From assembly GCA_026018925.1 (NCBI GenBank), contig JAKSZU010000005.1, positions 23,422,779 to 23,486,778 on the forward strand: DNA of 64,000 nucleotides, read 5' to 3'. Under the pieces are notes generated by a model. The model had not been told where the DNA came from. It searched no databases and saw only the letters and a program-made list of their open reading frames with translations. Origin of the DNA: Tupaia tana. Taxonomy: Eukaryota > Chordata > Mammalia > Scandentia > Tupaiidae. Below, piece after piece: positions 43,985-55,364 of this stretch. Each line of letters begins with the position of its first letter. Position 1 is the stretch's first letter. The position numbers and the translations under genes are program-made.

Positions 43985-44169
43985 TAAAAATAGTCATTTT
44001 ATTTAACTTTATTTATTTATTTATCTACTTTTTTTTAAATTTGACCAGAGAAGGACAGAGCGAGAGAGAAAGGGAAAGTGAGAAAGCAAGCTGCCAGGTC
44101 TAGGACTCGAACCACAGTCAGCCTTGTGGTAGTCCAGCACCCTTCACCACCACACCACCTGCTGGCTGC
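43985..44169 (-). mobile_element. Type II SINE, antisense
   Basis: TTTAAATTTGACCAGAGAAG to CACCACCTGCTGGC. TSD TAGATAGTCTACTTTT at 43969-43984 and 44170-44185. Inverted to the copy 29 bp upstream. Confidence 0.92.
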
Positions 44170-44224
44170 TAGATAGTCTACTTTTAATAACTGCAATTTA
44201 TTTAACACCTATTAGTTTGAGCCA

Positions 44225-44375
44225 TAATACTTTTCATCTTCCCTGTGCCCAGATTTCCTCATTTGGGAAATGGAGATAGCATCTCCTTGTTATGACTGTT
44301 AGGAGGTTTAAATGAGATAATCCATTTAGAGTATTGCAAGATTCTTGCAACAGAGTAAGCAAAATACCTGTTAGC
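44225..44375 (+). mobile_element. MIR relic, sense
   Basis: CAGATTTCCTCATTTGGGAA, ATGGAGATAGCATC, TTAGGAGGTTTAAATGAGAT follow the MIR core and 3' order. Confidence 0.75.
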
Positions 44376-45228
44376 AGACCTGACCGTTCCCCACCGTGTG
44401 CAATTTTCTTCCCATTTAGTCATAAGAAAGTGAAGGCTTGGGAGAGTAAGGAACTTCCTTGTCCTCATGTGACAATTAAGAGCTCAAACTAGCCTGCCCT
44501 ATGTTGACTTTCATGTGACTTTCCCCTTAATGTTAAATATTAATATCGTACATGTATCAATTTATTGAGCACTGACTGTGTGGCCAGCACTGCTAGGTCC
44601 TGGGTGTGTACTAGTGAGTAGACTCAGTATAATCTCTAGCCACACAGGGTGGCCAGGTAACAATGCAACAAAAAGTAGAAAATGTAACAAGCTAAGAGGA
44701 AAATGAGTATAATGCAGTGACAGAGAATAGCAAGTTCTTTTCTGTTACATAAGTCTTTAAAGTATTGCTTACTCATTATAATACAATGATAATTGATATA
44801 AATAAAGAAAAAAATAACTATTGTCCATCTGCCTCAGTTTTTCTTGGATAATCCATAGGAACAGTTTGGCTAGCCTTTCATATTTTTCTTTGCATTCTTA
44901 TAAGCCTAAATAACCATATAGCATTTTGGTTGTGTTTTTTTTTAAAAAAAAAAATGGATTCTGTGTACATTATTCTGTAACCTTATTTGCTTGACTTGAA
45001 AAACCCTTGAAGTTGTGTGAGTGTGTAGTGTTTGCTGACATAATTTTGCCTGTCCAGCATGGATTCCACAAAAGAAAATTCTCCAAAGATTGTATGTGTG
45101 AGGCTCTGCATATCTATTCCAGTATCTTCTCTGGTCTCTGTTTAATTCTGGCCACGCAATCCCATAATTTATTGTACAAAAGAGAGTTAAGAGGGGAGTT
45201 TCCAGCCATTACTACTACTATTACTAAA
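44376..45228. other. Mostly unique intronic sequence
   Basis: 44555-44640 (TTTATTGAGCACTGACTGTG, GGCCAGCACTGCTAGGTCC) looks like another short MIR-like relic. The remainder is unrecognised. Confidence 0.45.
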
Positions 45229-45302
45229 GGGTTGTCAGAAAAGTCATGATGCATTTTTGCATCGAAAAACAGAAAAGTATATCATGACTTTTCTGACATC
45301 CT
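45229..45302. mobile_element. 74-bp palindromic MITE, mariner-like
   Basis: GGGTTGTCAGAAAAGTCATG start, CATGACTTTTCTGACATCC end: the clearest palindrome of the family. Confidence 0.8.
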
Positions 45303-45303
45303 A

Positions 45304-45556
45304 ATTTTTTTAAGAGGTTGTTGCTATAGGGCACATGCGAGTGCCAGAAATAGAGAGAGACAGAAAGCGAGAAATCATCCCCCGCCTCACAGGAGGGATG
45401 ACCACGCCACAATCCCTTCTCCATTCTCCTCTCGGGATCTTGGGCACGCACACACACGCACCCAGCGTGAGTTTAAGCCACCGGGTCCGGGACTCGAACT
45501 GTGGTCGACTACATGGGTGTCCAGCGACATAGCCATTACGTTCTCTGCTAGTCCCT
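45304..45556 (-). mobile_element. Type I SINE, antisense
   Basis: AGAGGTTGTTGCTATAGGG to CTCTGCTAGTCCC; directly abuts the MITE. Confidence 0.88.
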
Positions 45557-45785
45557 AATATTATTATTTCTGACCACCTTTGCTTATAGTAGCATCCCTG
45601 ATTTTCCTCTCCTGGATTTCCTACCTACCTACTCACCTATTTATTTATTTTGTCTTTTGTTTTGTCTCTGTGATAGTATTTCTTGGGTATTCTCCCATTT
45701 CCATACATATAGATTAAACATTTTAAAACATGGTTGCTTGATATTTCATAGCTTTACCATAATCACAACCTATTAAAGAGTTTTC

Positions 45786-45945
45786 GGTAGCCAGGTTCAG
45801 TGGGGCACACCTATAATTCCAGCCACTTATGAGACTAAGGCAGACTTCTAGTCTGAAGTCAGCCTGAGAAACCGAGTAAGACTCTGTCTCCAATAGTAAT
45901 AATAATAATGATAATGATAAAAATTAAATAAAATGTATTAAAACT
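45786..45945 (+). mobile_element. 7SL/Alu-like monomer SINE
   Basis: GTAGCCAGGTTCAGTGGGGC, TATAATTCCAGCCACTTATG, AGTCAGCCTGAGAAACCG and AAGACTCTGTCTC. No clear tRNA part precedes it, so it is either a plain 7SL monomer or a truncated composite. Confidence 0.8.
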
Positions 45946-46021
45946 TCAAGGGACTTTTCCTATGCTTTTTGTTTTGTTTTCCACTACCAAAACCATTAGG
46001 AAATAAAACATATTCTTAGTC

Positions 46022-46245
46022 ACGATAGCACACGTATGAGACAGAAAGCGAAGCACGCTTCACAGGGTCTTGTCATAACTCAGCTGCCTTTCCCCACCCT
46101 CTGGCTTTATCAGGATCCTGGGTGGCTGCATACATGCCTAGGGTGTTCTAAGACCAACCCAGGGAATGGAACCTGCCATGTGGCTTTCAGCACTGCAGCT
46201 CAGTTTTCTATGATTGTATGCACCATCAGTCTGGGCCAGGCATGT
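46022..46245 (-). mobile_element. Old tRNA-like SINE, antisense
   Basis: GAGACAGAAAGCGAAGCACG, TTTATCAGGATCCTGGGTGG, GGGAATGGAACCTGCCATG. Same layout as 21920, 41525 and 48195. Confidence 0.55.
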
Positions 46246-46299
46246 TTTTGTGTATAGATGTGCATTTATGAGAAGTATATTTCCAAAAGTAAAATTTCT

Positions 46300-48110
46300 A
46301 GACAAAGTACGTGGTTATTTTTTAATCTGAATCTATACGGCCAGATCAAATTTGAAAAAGAGATCGTAGCCCTTTGACTTTTAAACAAAGTTCGTTAATG
46401 CCAGTTAAGCAGCTCAGACCCGATGTGCAAATTAGATCGCCATGATACTGCCACGTTAGTGAGAAACACGTGGCTAATTTACTTAACCCTTCTCTATGAG
46501 GTACTTTTCCATGTCCACGCTTTAGCAGGCATCCTGGAAGAACAGAGTTGATAAAGAAACGGGGCATCCCTCTCCAAATCAAGCGGCCGTCTGTGAAGTC
46601 TGTGAACAGTGAGAAGCTGAGCGTGCGGCAGGTACAAGCTGCCGAGGTTGTACAATGGCAGTGGGACCTCCAGACAGGAGCCCGTGTAATTAGCCAAGAC
46701 GGTTACTGCATTTTTGGCAGTGAGGCGGCAGTTAAAGCAAAGAAGGATCTTTTTCCAAGAAGGAAAAGCCATTTAATAAGTTTGGGTCAGTTTGCTCATA
46801 ACAACACTATATTTGAGGACCGAAAAACCCCAGGAGCTTGGCAAGTCAGCCAGACTTGGCAGGTCCTCCCCAAACGCAGCACGGTGGAGGCTGTCCAGCG
46901 GGAACAGCTCTCTGGGCTGTGACTGTACTCATTTAATAGCATTCCTAGTTAACAAGGAAGTAGGGGCAGAGGAATCTTTTTCCCCATTAATCCCAAAGAG
47001 TGAAATGTAGTGGCTGTAAGCAAGCCGCCCTCCAAGCAACTGCACAGCAGAGCAGGGACGGGCTCATCTGTTTGCACTGAGGGCCGTGAGTTTGGTGTGC
47101 GCAGCTGGGACCTTGTGCCCACCAAAAATGACATTAATGTTTAGGAATTGGGCAGGGCTGTCTTTTTTTTGTATATGAATTAACATTTGTATATAACTAA
47201 CAAGTGTGAAGGTCTGGTTTTACAGCGTGTCAGAGTGCCATCGTGTACCTGTCTTGTGAATAAAAGAAAAACTAAGTGCGTTTATATAAATATTTTAAAA
47301 ATACACTGCGCACTCATACTTTTTCCGCTTCACCTATGGAAATCTTGCCAAAACAAAATCAAGTTTGAGTGTTTACAAGGCAAGAGCAAAGCAGCTCGTG
47401 GGTTTTGAAATGAAGAAGTAGGATTTTCTGTTTGTTTTGTTTAGTTTCGGTTTTAAGTTTTTCCCTATTAGATAAATAATCCTCATGAAATAAACAGGCC
47501 TCATCATCTAATGATGGATTCTTTGGATGCAAAGTGACATTGCATTGGAAACATCGAGAATGAACTCGCTTATACTTTTCAAAAGGCTCCAGCACCTGCA
47601 ACTGATAAAAATTAATGCAAACATATCACAAGTCTTTGAAGAAACATGCGGCTAAGTTGGTTCCAAGTTGGACAGAATCGGAACTCTGGCTGCTTAGCAG
47701 GGCGGTCCCAACAGGCAACTAATCAACAATGTTCATCTGAAATAAAAAGTGAACATTTTCACATTGTTCAGGATGGCCTGGAAAGAAGTCAGTGTCACCA
47801 AGGTCACTTCAGGGGAAGAGAAGCTAGATTTCTCAGCATTATTTTCCTTCTTGTTATGGATCTTCAACCACTTGGATGTCTTACACAATTCACTGTGAGT
47901 CTTATATAATTTCTCACTCATCATTTATAAAAGTATGTACCTATTTCTGGGATCTGAATTTGTCAAGTTACCAGAGCCGCATCTGGTGCTACTCTGGCCT
48001 TTAAAGAATAGGGCCTGTGGTTCAAAGTATGAGGTCAGGCTAGAGGTGAGTTATTTAAAAAAGAGCGGAATGTTCTGAACTCACCTCCCGTACGTATTGT
48101 GGAAACATAA
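46300..48110. other. Repeat-poor block, possible conserved noncoding DNA
   Basis: 1.8 kb without a recognised SINE, LINE or microsatellite, in a window where such stretches are unusual. 46380-46960 has balanced, complex sequence including long A/T-balanced segments (for example TGCAAATTAGATCGCCATGA). A 124-codon open frame at 46548-46922 has no domain I know and no matched splice sites. An intronic enhancer is a guess. Confidence 0.35.
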
Positions 48111-48194
48111 TCATGGCTTCATGCAGTAGTCATGTCATTACTTGGCTTACAATGTCTACTACGAGATTTCTAAGTTGTTGCCGTTTTTATGATA

Positions 48195-48482
48195 GCTCCT
48201 GTGTGTGTGTGTGTGTGTTTGTGTGTATGTGTGTGTGTGAGAGAGAGAGAGAGAGACAGATAGAAAGAGAGAGACACACCTTCCACAGACCCAGAGGGTC
48301 TCATCACTCCGCGATTCCCCTTCCCCCACACTCCAGTGCTCAGGAACTCAGGTGCTCATGCGCTGCCCCCCTCTCCCCGCACGTCTTCAGGCTAACCTGG
48401 GGACTGAAACCTGTCGTGGCACGTGGCCTCGACTACTGCAGTATGGCACTCCACGGACTGTGCTGCGAGCCTGGGCCCAGAT
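48195..48482 (-). mobile_element. Old tRNA-like SINE, antisense, with (TG)n(GA)n
   Basis: (TG)n at 48202-48238 and (GA)n at 48238-48258, then CACCTTCCACAGACCCAGAG, CTCAGGAACTCAGGTGCTC, GGACTGAAACCTGTCGTGG. Confidence 0.55.
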
Positions 48483-48961
48483 TTTGAAGTTTTATGAGGC
48501 TTATTTCTTTAGTCCAGAGTTGCTCAGCAATGGCAATTTTGACATTTAGGATTAGATAACTCTTTGTTTAGCTGGGAGGGGAGAAGAGGGATCTTCTGTG
48601 CATTAGAGAACATTTAGCAGAAGCTTTGTCTCTGCCCACTTGATCCCAGTAGGCCCCTGACAAGTCATGACAATAAAAAGGATCTCCAGATATCGTCAAA
48701 TGTCTTCAGAAGCAGAACTACCTCTAGTAGAGAATTGCTGCTTGAAACCATTATACACATTAAACATAAATGTGTTTAAGGAGTTCAGAACAATAGAAGA
48801 GGTATAAGTGTGTCTCCCTTTTCCCTAGAGAACACTTCTACTACCTGGAGAAAATGAATATTGACAATCCTTTGTGTCTTCCACAAACCTGCCATGCATA
48901 AATGAGTACAGACATCTCTGCACAGTCCTGACAATTCAATATGTACCTTGATTTTCCACCT
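48483..48961. other. Intronic sequence, possible old repeat
   Basis: 48520-48680 (GTTGCTCAGCAATGGCAATT, CCCAGTAGGCCCCTGACAAG) resembles an old mammalian repeat but is not named. The rest is unrecognised. Confidence 0.35.
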
Positions 48962-49140
48962 CAGTAGTATGTAGTGTGCAGTGGCCGACTCTGCTGCTCT
49001 GGAGGCTGAGACCAGATGAGGGTCTGGGTTTGCTACCCGGTCTGCCCTGAAAGCTAGTGCAGTAGCACATATCTGTGTCCCAGCTACCCCAGCGGCTGAG
49101 ACGGTGGTATCCTGACATAGTGAGATCCCATTTAAAATAT
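48962..49140 (+). mobile_element. Composite tRNA/7SL SINE
   Basis: tRNA-like part with GGGTTTGCTACCC, then GTGCAGTAGCACATATCTGT, CCCAGCTACCCCAGCGGCTG and TAGTGAGATCCCATTT in the Alu order. Confidence 0.8.
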
Positions 49141-49241
49141 ATATGCATATATTTTATGCATTTATACATACACACACACACACATATATGAGGTTTTTGA
49201 ACCACAGCACAGGTAGATTTATATTACACTTTTTAATGTCT

Positions 49242-49519
49242 TATTTTGTTTTGTTTTTGTTTTTGTTTTTGAAAGGTTTTTGCTATAGGGCGTGTGTGCT
49301 CGCCAGAAAGACAGAGATAGACAGAGAGACAGAAAGCAAGAAATCACCCTCCAGGGAGAGATGGCCACGATGCAATCTCTTCTTCATTCTACTCTTGGAA
49401 TCTTGGGCATACACACACACGTGCCTGGCGTGAGTTTAAGCCACCAGGTCCAGGACTCGAACCGTGGTCAACTACATGGGAGTCCAGCAACATAGCCATT
49501 ACACCAACTGCTGGTCCCG
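49242..49519 (-). mobile_element. Type I SINE, antisense
   Basis: Perfect 16-bp TSD ACACTTTTTAATGTCT at 49226-49241 and 49520-49535. Confidence 0.93.
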
Positions 49520-49535
49520 ACACTTTTTAATGTCT

Positions 49536-49969
49536 ACATAGTGTTTCATTATATGAATGAACCATAATTTATTTAACTAGCTATCAATATACATACAAGT
49601 TCTAATGTTTTGTTTTCCCATCATTTGAAAGTAAATACTCTTATTGTCATGTCAAATACGGTGTAATTATAGCTATACGATATAGAGTCTGTCCCTACCA
49701 GGGCATTCACTTAGTCAAAGGAAAAGCACATTCAACATATTTATAGACAATGATACATTACCAGCTTGGTATTAGAGTAGATATTTCCTCCAGCTTATTA
49801 AAGTTTTACATCTTTGCCTATCTGCTAAGCCAACAATCATTTTGTGCATATGTGTTTAATGAAAAGTGGAATTTCCTATATTTCTGAGTCATTTTTTTCC
49901 TGTTGTTATAGTATATAAATACTTTGTTCATTGTGCTAGCATCATGTAGGGCTTCTTTCTGATTTGTCA
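49536..49969. other. Intronic sequence, L1-like in part
   Basis: 49540-49700 has weak antisense L1-like wording (GTTTCATTATATGAATGAACC). Not strong enough for a separate call. Confidence 0.35.
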
Positions 49970-49979
49970 TAACTCTTTT

Positions 49980-50239
49980 TTCTTTTTTTTTTTTTTGGAG
50001 AGGTTTTTGCTATAGGGCATGTGTGCTCGCCAGGAAGACAGAGAGAGACAGAAAGCGAGAAATTACTCCCCCGGGGGGATGGCCATGCCACAATCCCTTC
50101 TCCTCCATTCTCCTCTCAGGATCTTTGGCACGCACGCACACACAACTGGCATGAGTTTAAGCCCCTGGGTTTGGGACTTGAACCACGGTCGACTACATGG
50201 GAGTCCAGTGACATAGCCATTATGCTAATGGCTGGTCCT
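49980..50239 (-). mobile_element. Type I SINE, antisense, young
   Basis: Poly-T, GGAGAGGTTTTTGCTATAGG. TSD ATAACTCTTT at 49970-49979 and 50240-50249. Confidence 0.92.
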
Positions 50240-50389
50240 ATAACTCTTTATATGTTAAGAAAAGTAGACCTTTTTAATAGATGTTACAACTACATTGATG
50301 CTATTTATCATTTTTATTTCATCTTTATTGATGTTTCTGTTTTTTTCTATTCTTTCATTCCTTTTTATTTCTTTAAAGTATATCTTTCA

Positions 50390-50592
50390 AACCAGCCTCC
50401 ATGGTAATGTGCGCAAGTTCTGTGTTAGAAGCACATGGTTGTCTGCAGGCCCAGATCCCTGGTCCTGTCAACCTCAAAACGCTGGGTGCCTAAGACTCTC
50501 ATAAGCTAAAGAGCTGGGAAAAGGGATCACCAGTATGACTAGACCCTGTTTAGAGTGCTTCTCCATCTCTCTCATCATGAATAAAATGCATT
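50390..50592 (+). mobile_element. Old tRNA-like SINE (third family), sense
   Basis: CAGCCTCCATGGTAATGTGC head, CTCCATCTCTCTCATCATGA tail. Diverged. Confidence 0.5.
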
Positions 50593-52242
50593 TAATAACT
50601 CGTACGTTTCCTGAAAGTCAGTGGTAGCCTTTCGTCCTTTGTGGAGCATTGTTTCTTCAAGCCTTCCCTACTTACTCCTGCACTGGTTTTAGCAACGTTG
50701 ATTCTGGCTTTCATTTTCCTTTATGTGGCTTTAATCTGTAACATTGAACTTTTCCTATTTGTCTCCTTCTTTGCTATCTTACACATCTTATTGTAGCTAT
50801 TAATACAAAGAAAAGCCACTTTTATTTAGCTCCTTTGGGCTCACCAAACATCTTAAAATCTGCTCCATGGCCTAGTTCTTCAGTAGCAATTATTTCATAT
50901 GCATTTGTCTTTTTTTTTCTTCTTCTTCTTCTTCTTTGTTTTGTTTTGAAGATGCTTAGGGGAGGGAGTGCTTCAAAATTGTCTCAAAACACTTTCTCAT
51001 CAAATTCTTTGCCTCTTCCCTGCTGGTCACCTATCACTCTGCAGTAATCAGCATCTTCCTGGCCATTTCTTTCCTTTAGTAGAGGAAGTCTGTGTACCTT
51101 ATGGGATTTCTCTATATTACAGGTTTTCTGAAGATAGTTCGCGTTTGTTTGTTTTGTTTTTCAGTTCACCTTCCTCACTGTCTGCCAAGTGATTGCCATT
51201 TATACTTCCTGCTGTACCCTGTGCTTCTCCCTTCTTGATTCTTGAGAAAAAAGGAAAAGGGAAAAAGAAGGCATGTACGTGTACACAGAGCCTTTCAGCC
51301 TCAGTATGGCTGCTGTGTTGAATCCATCCAAGGACCTCCGCTGTTGCTTGTCCTCATTTTTATTTAATCCTCTTAGTAAGAGTTGGTTCAGCTATTTCTT
51401 GGATTGTTTTTACCTATTTCCTGGATTTTTTTTTTTACTGTTTTAATCTATAGGTTTTTTCTGCTATGAGCATTTTCCCTTTGTTCTGTTTAATCTTACC
51501 ATATTTATTAACCTTGATTCCATGTCCTTTGTGCTATTAAGGCTATCTCATGATTTCACTGAAATATTTTTTCAATGAGTTTTGTTGTTTTTAGTTTTGT
51601 TGTTTTCAGTTGATAGGGAGGCAGTGGAAATATTGCTACTCTACCACCTTGAACAGAACAATGAACTAACTATAGTAAGCAGTAAAGTGCTCATTAGATA
51701 TCTACAAGATTGTCTTGTACCAGTGTCTACTTGATTGCTTGAGTAGAAGACCTCAGAATAAAAAAAAAATATATCATGAGAAAATTAGGTTAAAATTCTT
51801 GAAACCATTTAAAGTACAATTAAATCAGATGTGTGTCCAGGCATCACAGCTCTACAAGTGCAGTTGAAGTATCGATTGCTGAGATCTTGAGTGGTAGGGA
51901 GGCAGTGGGTCTGAGACTGTGGTTTCAGGAATGGCTGATATTTGAATCGGTGTTGGAAGAAAATTCCAAGCAGAATACAGAATACAGCCGGAACCACTGT
52001 TCTTAGTTCTCTGTCAGTATTTCTTCACCGAGAATAGTCAGGACTCCTGGGACCTGTTGGAAGGCTAGCTGAAATGGAAAGTGAATAGGAGTGGGAGTGC
52101 TAAAATAGAATGGATGTTACAGAGGCTGGCGGCTGAGGGAGGACAGGAGGGTGTGAGGGGATGGATGGGGAAATGATGATGATCAAAGGATACAAAGTCT
52201 CAGACAAGAGGAATATGTTTTTGGTGGTTTTGTTTTTTTTAA
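50593..52242. other. Unique intronic sequence
   Basis: 1.65 kb. Only a (CTT)n at 50919-50935 and short T runs stand out; no family or exon recognised. Confidence 0.4.
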
Positions 52243-52463
52243 GTTCATTTATTTCTTCCATGTGAGAGAGAGAAGTGGAGAGATGAAAGAATCCCCTAAA
52301 GAGCCCGCATGCTTCAGTACACCCCAGCCCCAGCCAGCCTGAATCACAGGCACACGTGAGCATCTTGCATGCACAGGTAAACCTCAGGACTTGAACATGT
52401 GACCCTCCCATATGTCTTCCACATTGCAGAGTAATGCTACCATAGAAGCACTGTGGCTGGTCA
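52243..52463 (-). mobile_element. Old tRNA-like SINE (third family), antisense
   Basis: CTTCCATGTGAGAGAGAGAA, CAGCCAGCCTGAATCACAGG, GGACTTGAACATGTGACCC, ending GAAGCACTGTGGCTGG. Confidence 0.6.
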
Positions 52464-52668
52464 TTTTTTTTTTTTTTAACTGTAATGGATTGTGTGGTGA
52501 ATATAGTCAATATTAGTGTATTATACATTTCAAAATTCTAAGAATACATTTCAAAGGGTTGCCCCACCAAAAAAATAAATATTTGAAGTGATGGATATGA
52601 TCATTGGCTTGATTTAATTATTTCATATTGTATTGATAAATTGTCATGTCACTTTGTAACCCACAAAT

Positions 52669-52671
<3 letters not shown>

Positions 52672-52700
<29 letters not shown>
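52672..52700. repeat. (TG)n microsatellite
   Basis: About 14 TG units. Confidence 0.95.
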
Positions 52701-52707
52701 AACTTAT

Positions 52708-52860
52708 GGGGCCAGCAAAGGGTGTGGTGGATAAGGCACTGGACTCCCTCATGGTCGACGGCAGTTCAAGTACTGGACCTGGTGGCTTTTACTTCCTCAC
52801 TTTCCCTCTTTCTCTTGTGTCTCTCTCTGGTGCCCTATAGCAAATTTTAAAAGAGTAACA
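52708..52860 (+). mobile_element. Type II SINE, intermediate form
   Basis: TGGGGCCAGCAAAGGGTGTG head; keeps GGTGCCCTATAGCAAATTTT before the tail. Confidence 0.85.
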
Positions 52861-52908
52861 AATGTACTTGAAAAATTATCACCTTATAATGAAAATGAAA
52901 ATAATATT

Positions 52909-53180
52909 CGTTTTTTTTTTTTTTTTGATAGGTTTTTTCGCTATAGGGTGCGTGCGCTCGCCAGACAGACAGAGAGAGACATAGAGACAGAAAGTGAGAA
53001 ATCACCCCCCAGGGGGGATGGTCACGCCACAATCCCATCTCCTCCATTCTCCTCTCGGGATCTTGGGCACGCACGCACACGCGCCCAGCATGAGTTTTAA
53101 GCCACCGGGTCCGGGGCGCAAACCGCGGTCGACTACGTGGGAGTCCAGCGACATAGCCATTACGCTAACTGCTGGTTCCC
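52909..53180 (-). mobile_element. Type I SINE, antisense, young
   Basis: TSD GAAAATAATATT at 52897-52908 and 53181-53192; intact CGGTCGACTACGTGGGAGTC near its 5' end. Confidence 0.93.
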
Positions 53181-53192
53181 GAAAATAATATT

Positions 53193-54514
53193 TTTTTAAA
53201 AAGAGCAAATGGACATATAGAAGAATTTTTGAAAGTTGGCAAGCATATCTTAGATTTGGAATGGAGCCCTCCAAGTTTGTTTGAATTGGGGAATGAGATA
53301 ATGAAAACTGTGTTTAAGGAGACTATTAACAATTGAACTGAGGTGTTCAATTCAATCCCATTCAGACTTGGTGAGTCTACCCAGTATCACACTGGATTCA
53401 GTTGCGCACAGAACAGTGTTGCAAGCAATTCCCATCTCAAGAAATTTAGTCTGGTGGTCAAGAAACTGATCTTGAAAACTTTGACTCGGTACAATTTCAG
53501 TGCCACGGTTGAACATGGTGTAGCCTTTCTGAGTTGCTAGTCAGATTCTTCCATGGTAATGGATGCTGTCAGCCATGACCTTGCACCATGAAAACAGATT
53601 CTATGGTTTTATGGGATACGTTACAGTCTACTCTGAATCACTGGAATCCAGTTGTATCTTATAAATTTAGCTACATTTTAAGCAGCGGCATCTTCCATTC
53701 TATCTTTCTGTATTTGCTTCTCTCTGGAAGGTTCTGTCCATCCTACTGAACACTCATCCCTCTTCAACTCCTTTCTTCCTGCCTCCACACCTCCTCTCAG
53801 CTGTCCCCTGGTGGTCTTCCCTTTTCTGATATCATTTTATTCCCTTATACAGCACCAATACATCCTGATACTTTTCCTATAATCATTTTTCGATCAGTCT
53901 TGCCTAACTACAGACAACTGGAAGGCATTAATAATCGTCACATTTTATTTATTTATACATCCCATGTTCCTCCAGATGATTGAGCATGTTTCATTCAATT
54001 TATTGTGTTTTGACCTTTGTTGGAGTGATGGACATCCAATTAAGGAGGGGTCAATATTTTATGAACTAAGTACACACATGATCGATGGAGGAGTTTTTGT
54101 TCTTGTTTTTGTTTACGATTTTTATCTACTTGAAAGTCCTACAAAAACAAATTATGTTTATCAAATCAACTTTATAGGAAAAAAGACCAAGAAGTAGAGA
54201 CTCTTCCAGCCAATAAAAACGTGTTGACACAAAACATATTAGATATAGCTTAAATATAAATGGTTTCTTTGTAAACATGCACATATGACCTCTTAAAATG
54301 GATATATGGCCTACGTGTAAATTTGGCTTCAAATATTGATATTTATGATATCAGGCATTTATATTTTATGAAAGAATAACTGTTACAGTCCTGCAGCTCT
54401 TATCCCTTAACAGCTGTGTTCAGCTGGTGGTCCACATTCCGGCTACTTCTTCAGTGAGTAGAAACATTTAGGTCAATATTGATATAAAACGTCATGAACT
54501 TTCTTCTCTTTCAG
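53193..54514. other. Intronic sequence before the exon
   Basis: Mostly unique. 53690-53850 has a weak L2-like wording. The last 16 bases are the polypyrimidine tract and acceptor of the exon at 54515. Confidence 0.5.
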
Positions 54515-54589
54515 CTTTGGTTCGCCTTTGTTAATGGATTCTCTGGGCAGATTTTATTTGAACGTTGGTGCATCGGCTTGTACAATGTG
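54515..54589 (+). CDS. ATP8A2: ATP8A2 internal exon (end of M5, M5-M6 loop, start of M6)
   Basis: This 75-bp exon is read in phase 0 and gives 25 residues beginning [12 protein letters not shown] and ending WCIGLYNV. A pyrimidine-rich acceptor ending TTTCAG precedes it and a GTAAGC donor follows. The residues match my memory of the P4-ATPase ATP8A1/ATP8A2 segment after the conserved IIE of transmembrane helix M5. They cover the end of M5, the short M5-M6 loop and the start of M6. The family flips phosphatidylserine and phosphatidylethanolamine to the cytosolic leaflet with a CDC50 (TMEM30A) subunit; ATP8A2 acts mainly in neurons, photoreceptors and testis. This exon alone fits both paralogues; the next exon settles ATP8A2. 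There is no stop or frameshift. The upstream exon holding the M5 lysine is not in the window, so the upstream intron exceeds 54 kb. Confidence 0.96.
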
Positions 54590-55331
54590 GTAAGCATTCT
54601 CTCTCTCTCTGATAGCATGCAGAACTTCAGTGACATTCCTTCACTGTTTACGTCTGGGAAGTGTATCTAAGTCAATCATCTGTATACTTAGCAGGCAGCA
54701 CAAATATATCTTTAGGCCCTTTGTTGCTGCAACACATCCTGCAGAAGCCCAAACTCCCCACACATGGTTTCAATCATAGCAGATCCTTCTTGAATAGCCC
54801 CATGAAATTATTAACCCATATATCTTGATAATAGACCCTGGTTACCCCCTTACTAAATGCCTGTGCGACATTTTCACGTTTTTAGCGCAAGTGAAAATGT
54901 GTGAACCACATCTAAACTCATTCCACGTCATAATTTCACTTCTTCATTCTTACATAGAGAGGCGTCCACAGGATGAGATCTGGTGTTCTTTTGGTCATTT
55001 TTGAGAGAGTATTGGTCCTGGTGAATGTTTTCTTCCACAGTTAGGACTACAGTAATGAGCTCTGATGTCCAGCTCGAGCGAAAAATGGTAATGAGCTTAT
55101 TTTGTATTTTTTTATGATTGTAGTGTTCTTTTTTTCTTACTCCACTTTAATGCAATCAAAAACTAGAAAGAAATAGAAAATAATAAGCTAAAATCACTGT
55201 AGTTTCTTGGCCAAAAGAACAAAGGGGCTTGTTGCTGAGTGCTTCAGAGACCCCAGAAAGCCCATGTCGTAACTCACACTGTCTCACCACCTTTGTGTCC
55301 TAAGCCTAGCATCCTCTGCTTTGCAGAAGGT
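54590..55331. other. Unique intronic sequence after the exon
   Basis: A (CT)n at 54599-54611 close to the donor; nothing else recognised. Confidence 0.45.
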
Positions 55332-55364
55332 TTTTCTTTTTTTTTTTTTTTTTTTGGGGGGGGG
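55332..55364. repeat. Poly-T/poly-G tract
   Basis: About 17 T then 10 G, directly before a MITE. Confidence 0.9.

Larger units (their letters stand above)
1..54514 (+). other. ATP8A2: Intron upstream of the first visible ATP8A2 exon (partial)
   Basis: At least 54.5 kb of one intron, its 5' end outside the window. The large size fits the very large ATP8A2 gene. No exon with splice sites was recognised in it. It contains mostly SINEs, L1 fragments and simple repeats, listed separately. Confidence 0.85.

Noticed and set aside
46548-46922. 124-codon open frame in the repeat-poor island
   Set aside because: No domain recognised, no splice sites matched to the frame, and no codon pattern I can support; kept only as noncoding-island evidence.
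46300-46960. Alternative ATP8A2 exon
   Set aside because: No segment matches ATP8A2 protein and no acceptor-frame-donor set gives a plausible insert.
47359-47601. Antisense frame with a Cys/His-containing stretch (RCFQCNVTLHPKNP) resembling a LIM or zinc finger
   Set aside because: The spacing of Cys and His fits no zinc-binding domain, and no exon boundary or partner segment is visible.
53343-53580. Possible processed pseudogene upstream of the first exon
   Set aside because: Open frame present but no family recognised, no A tail or TSD seen.
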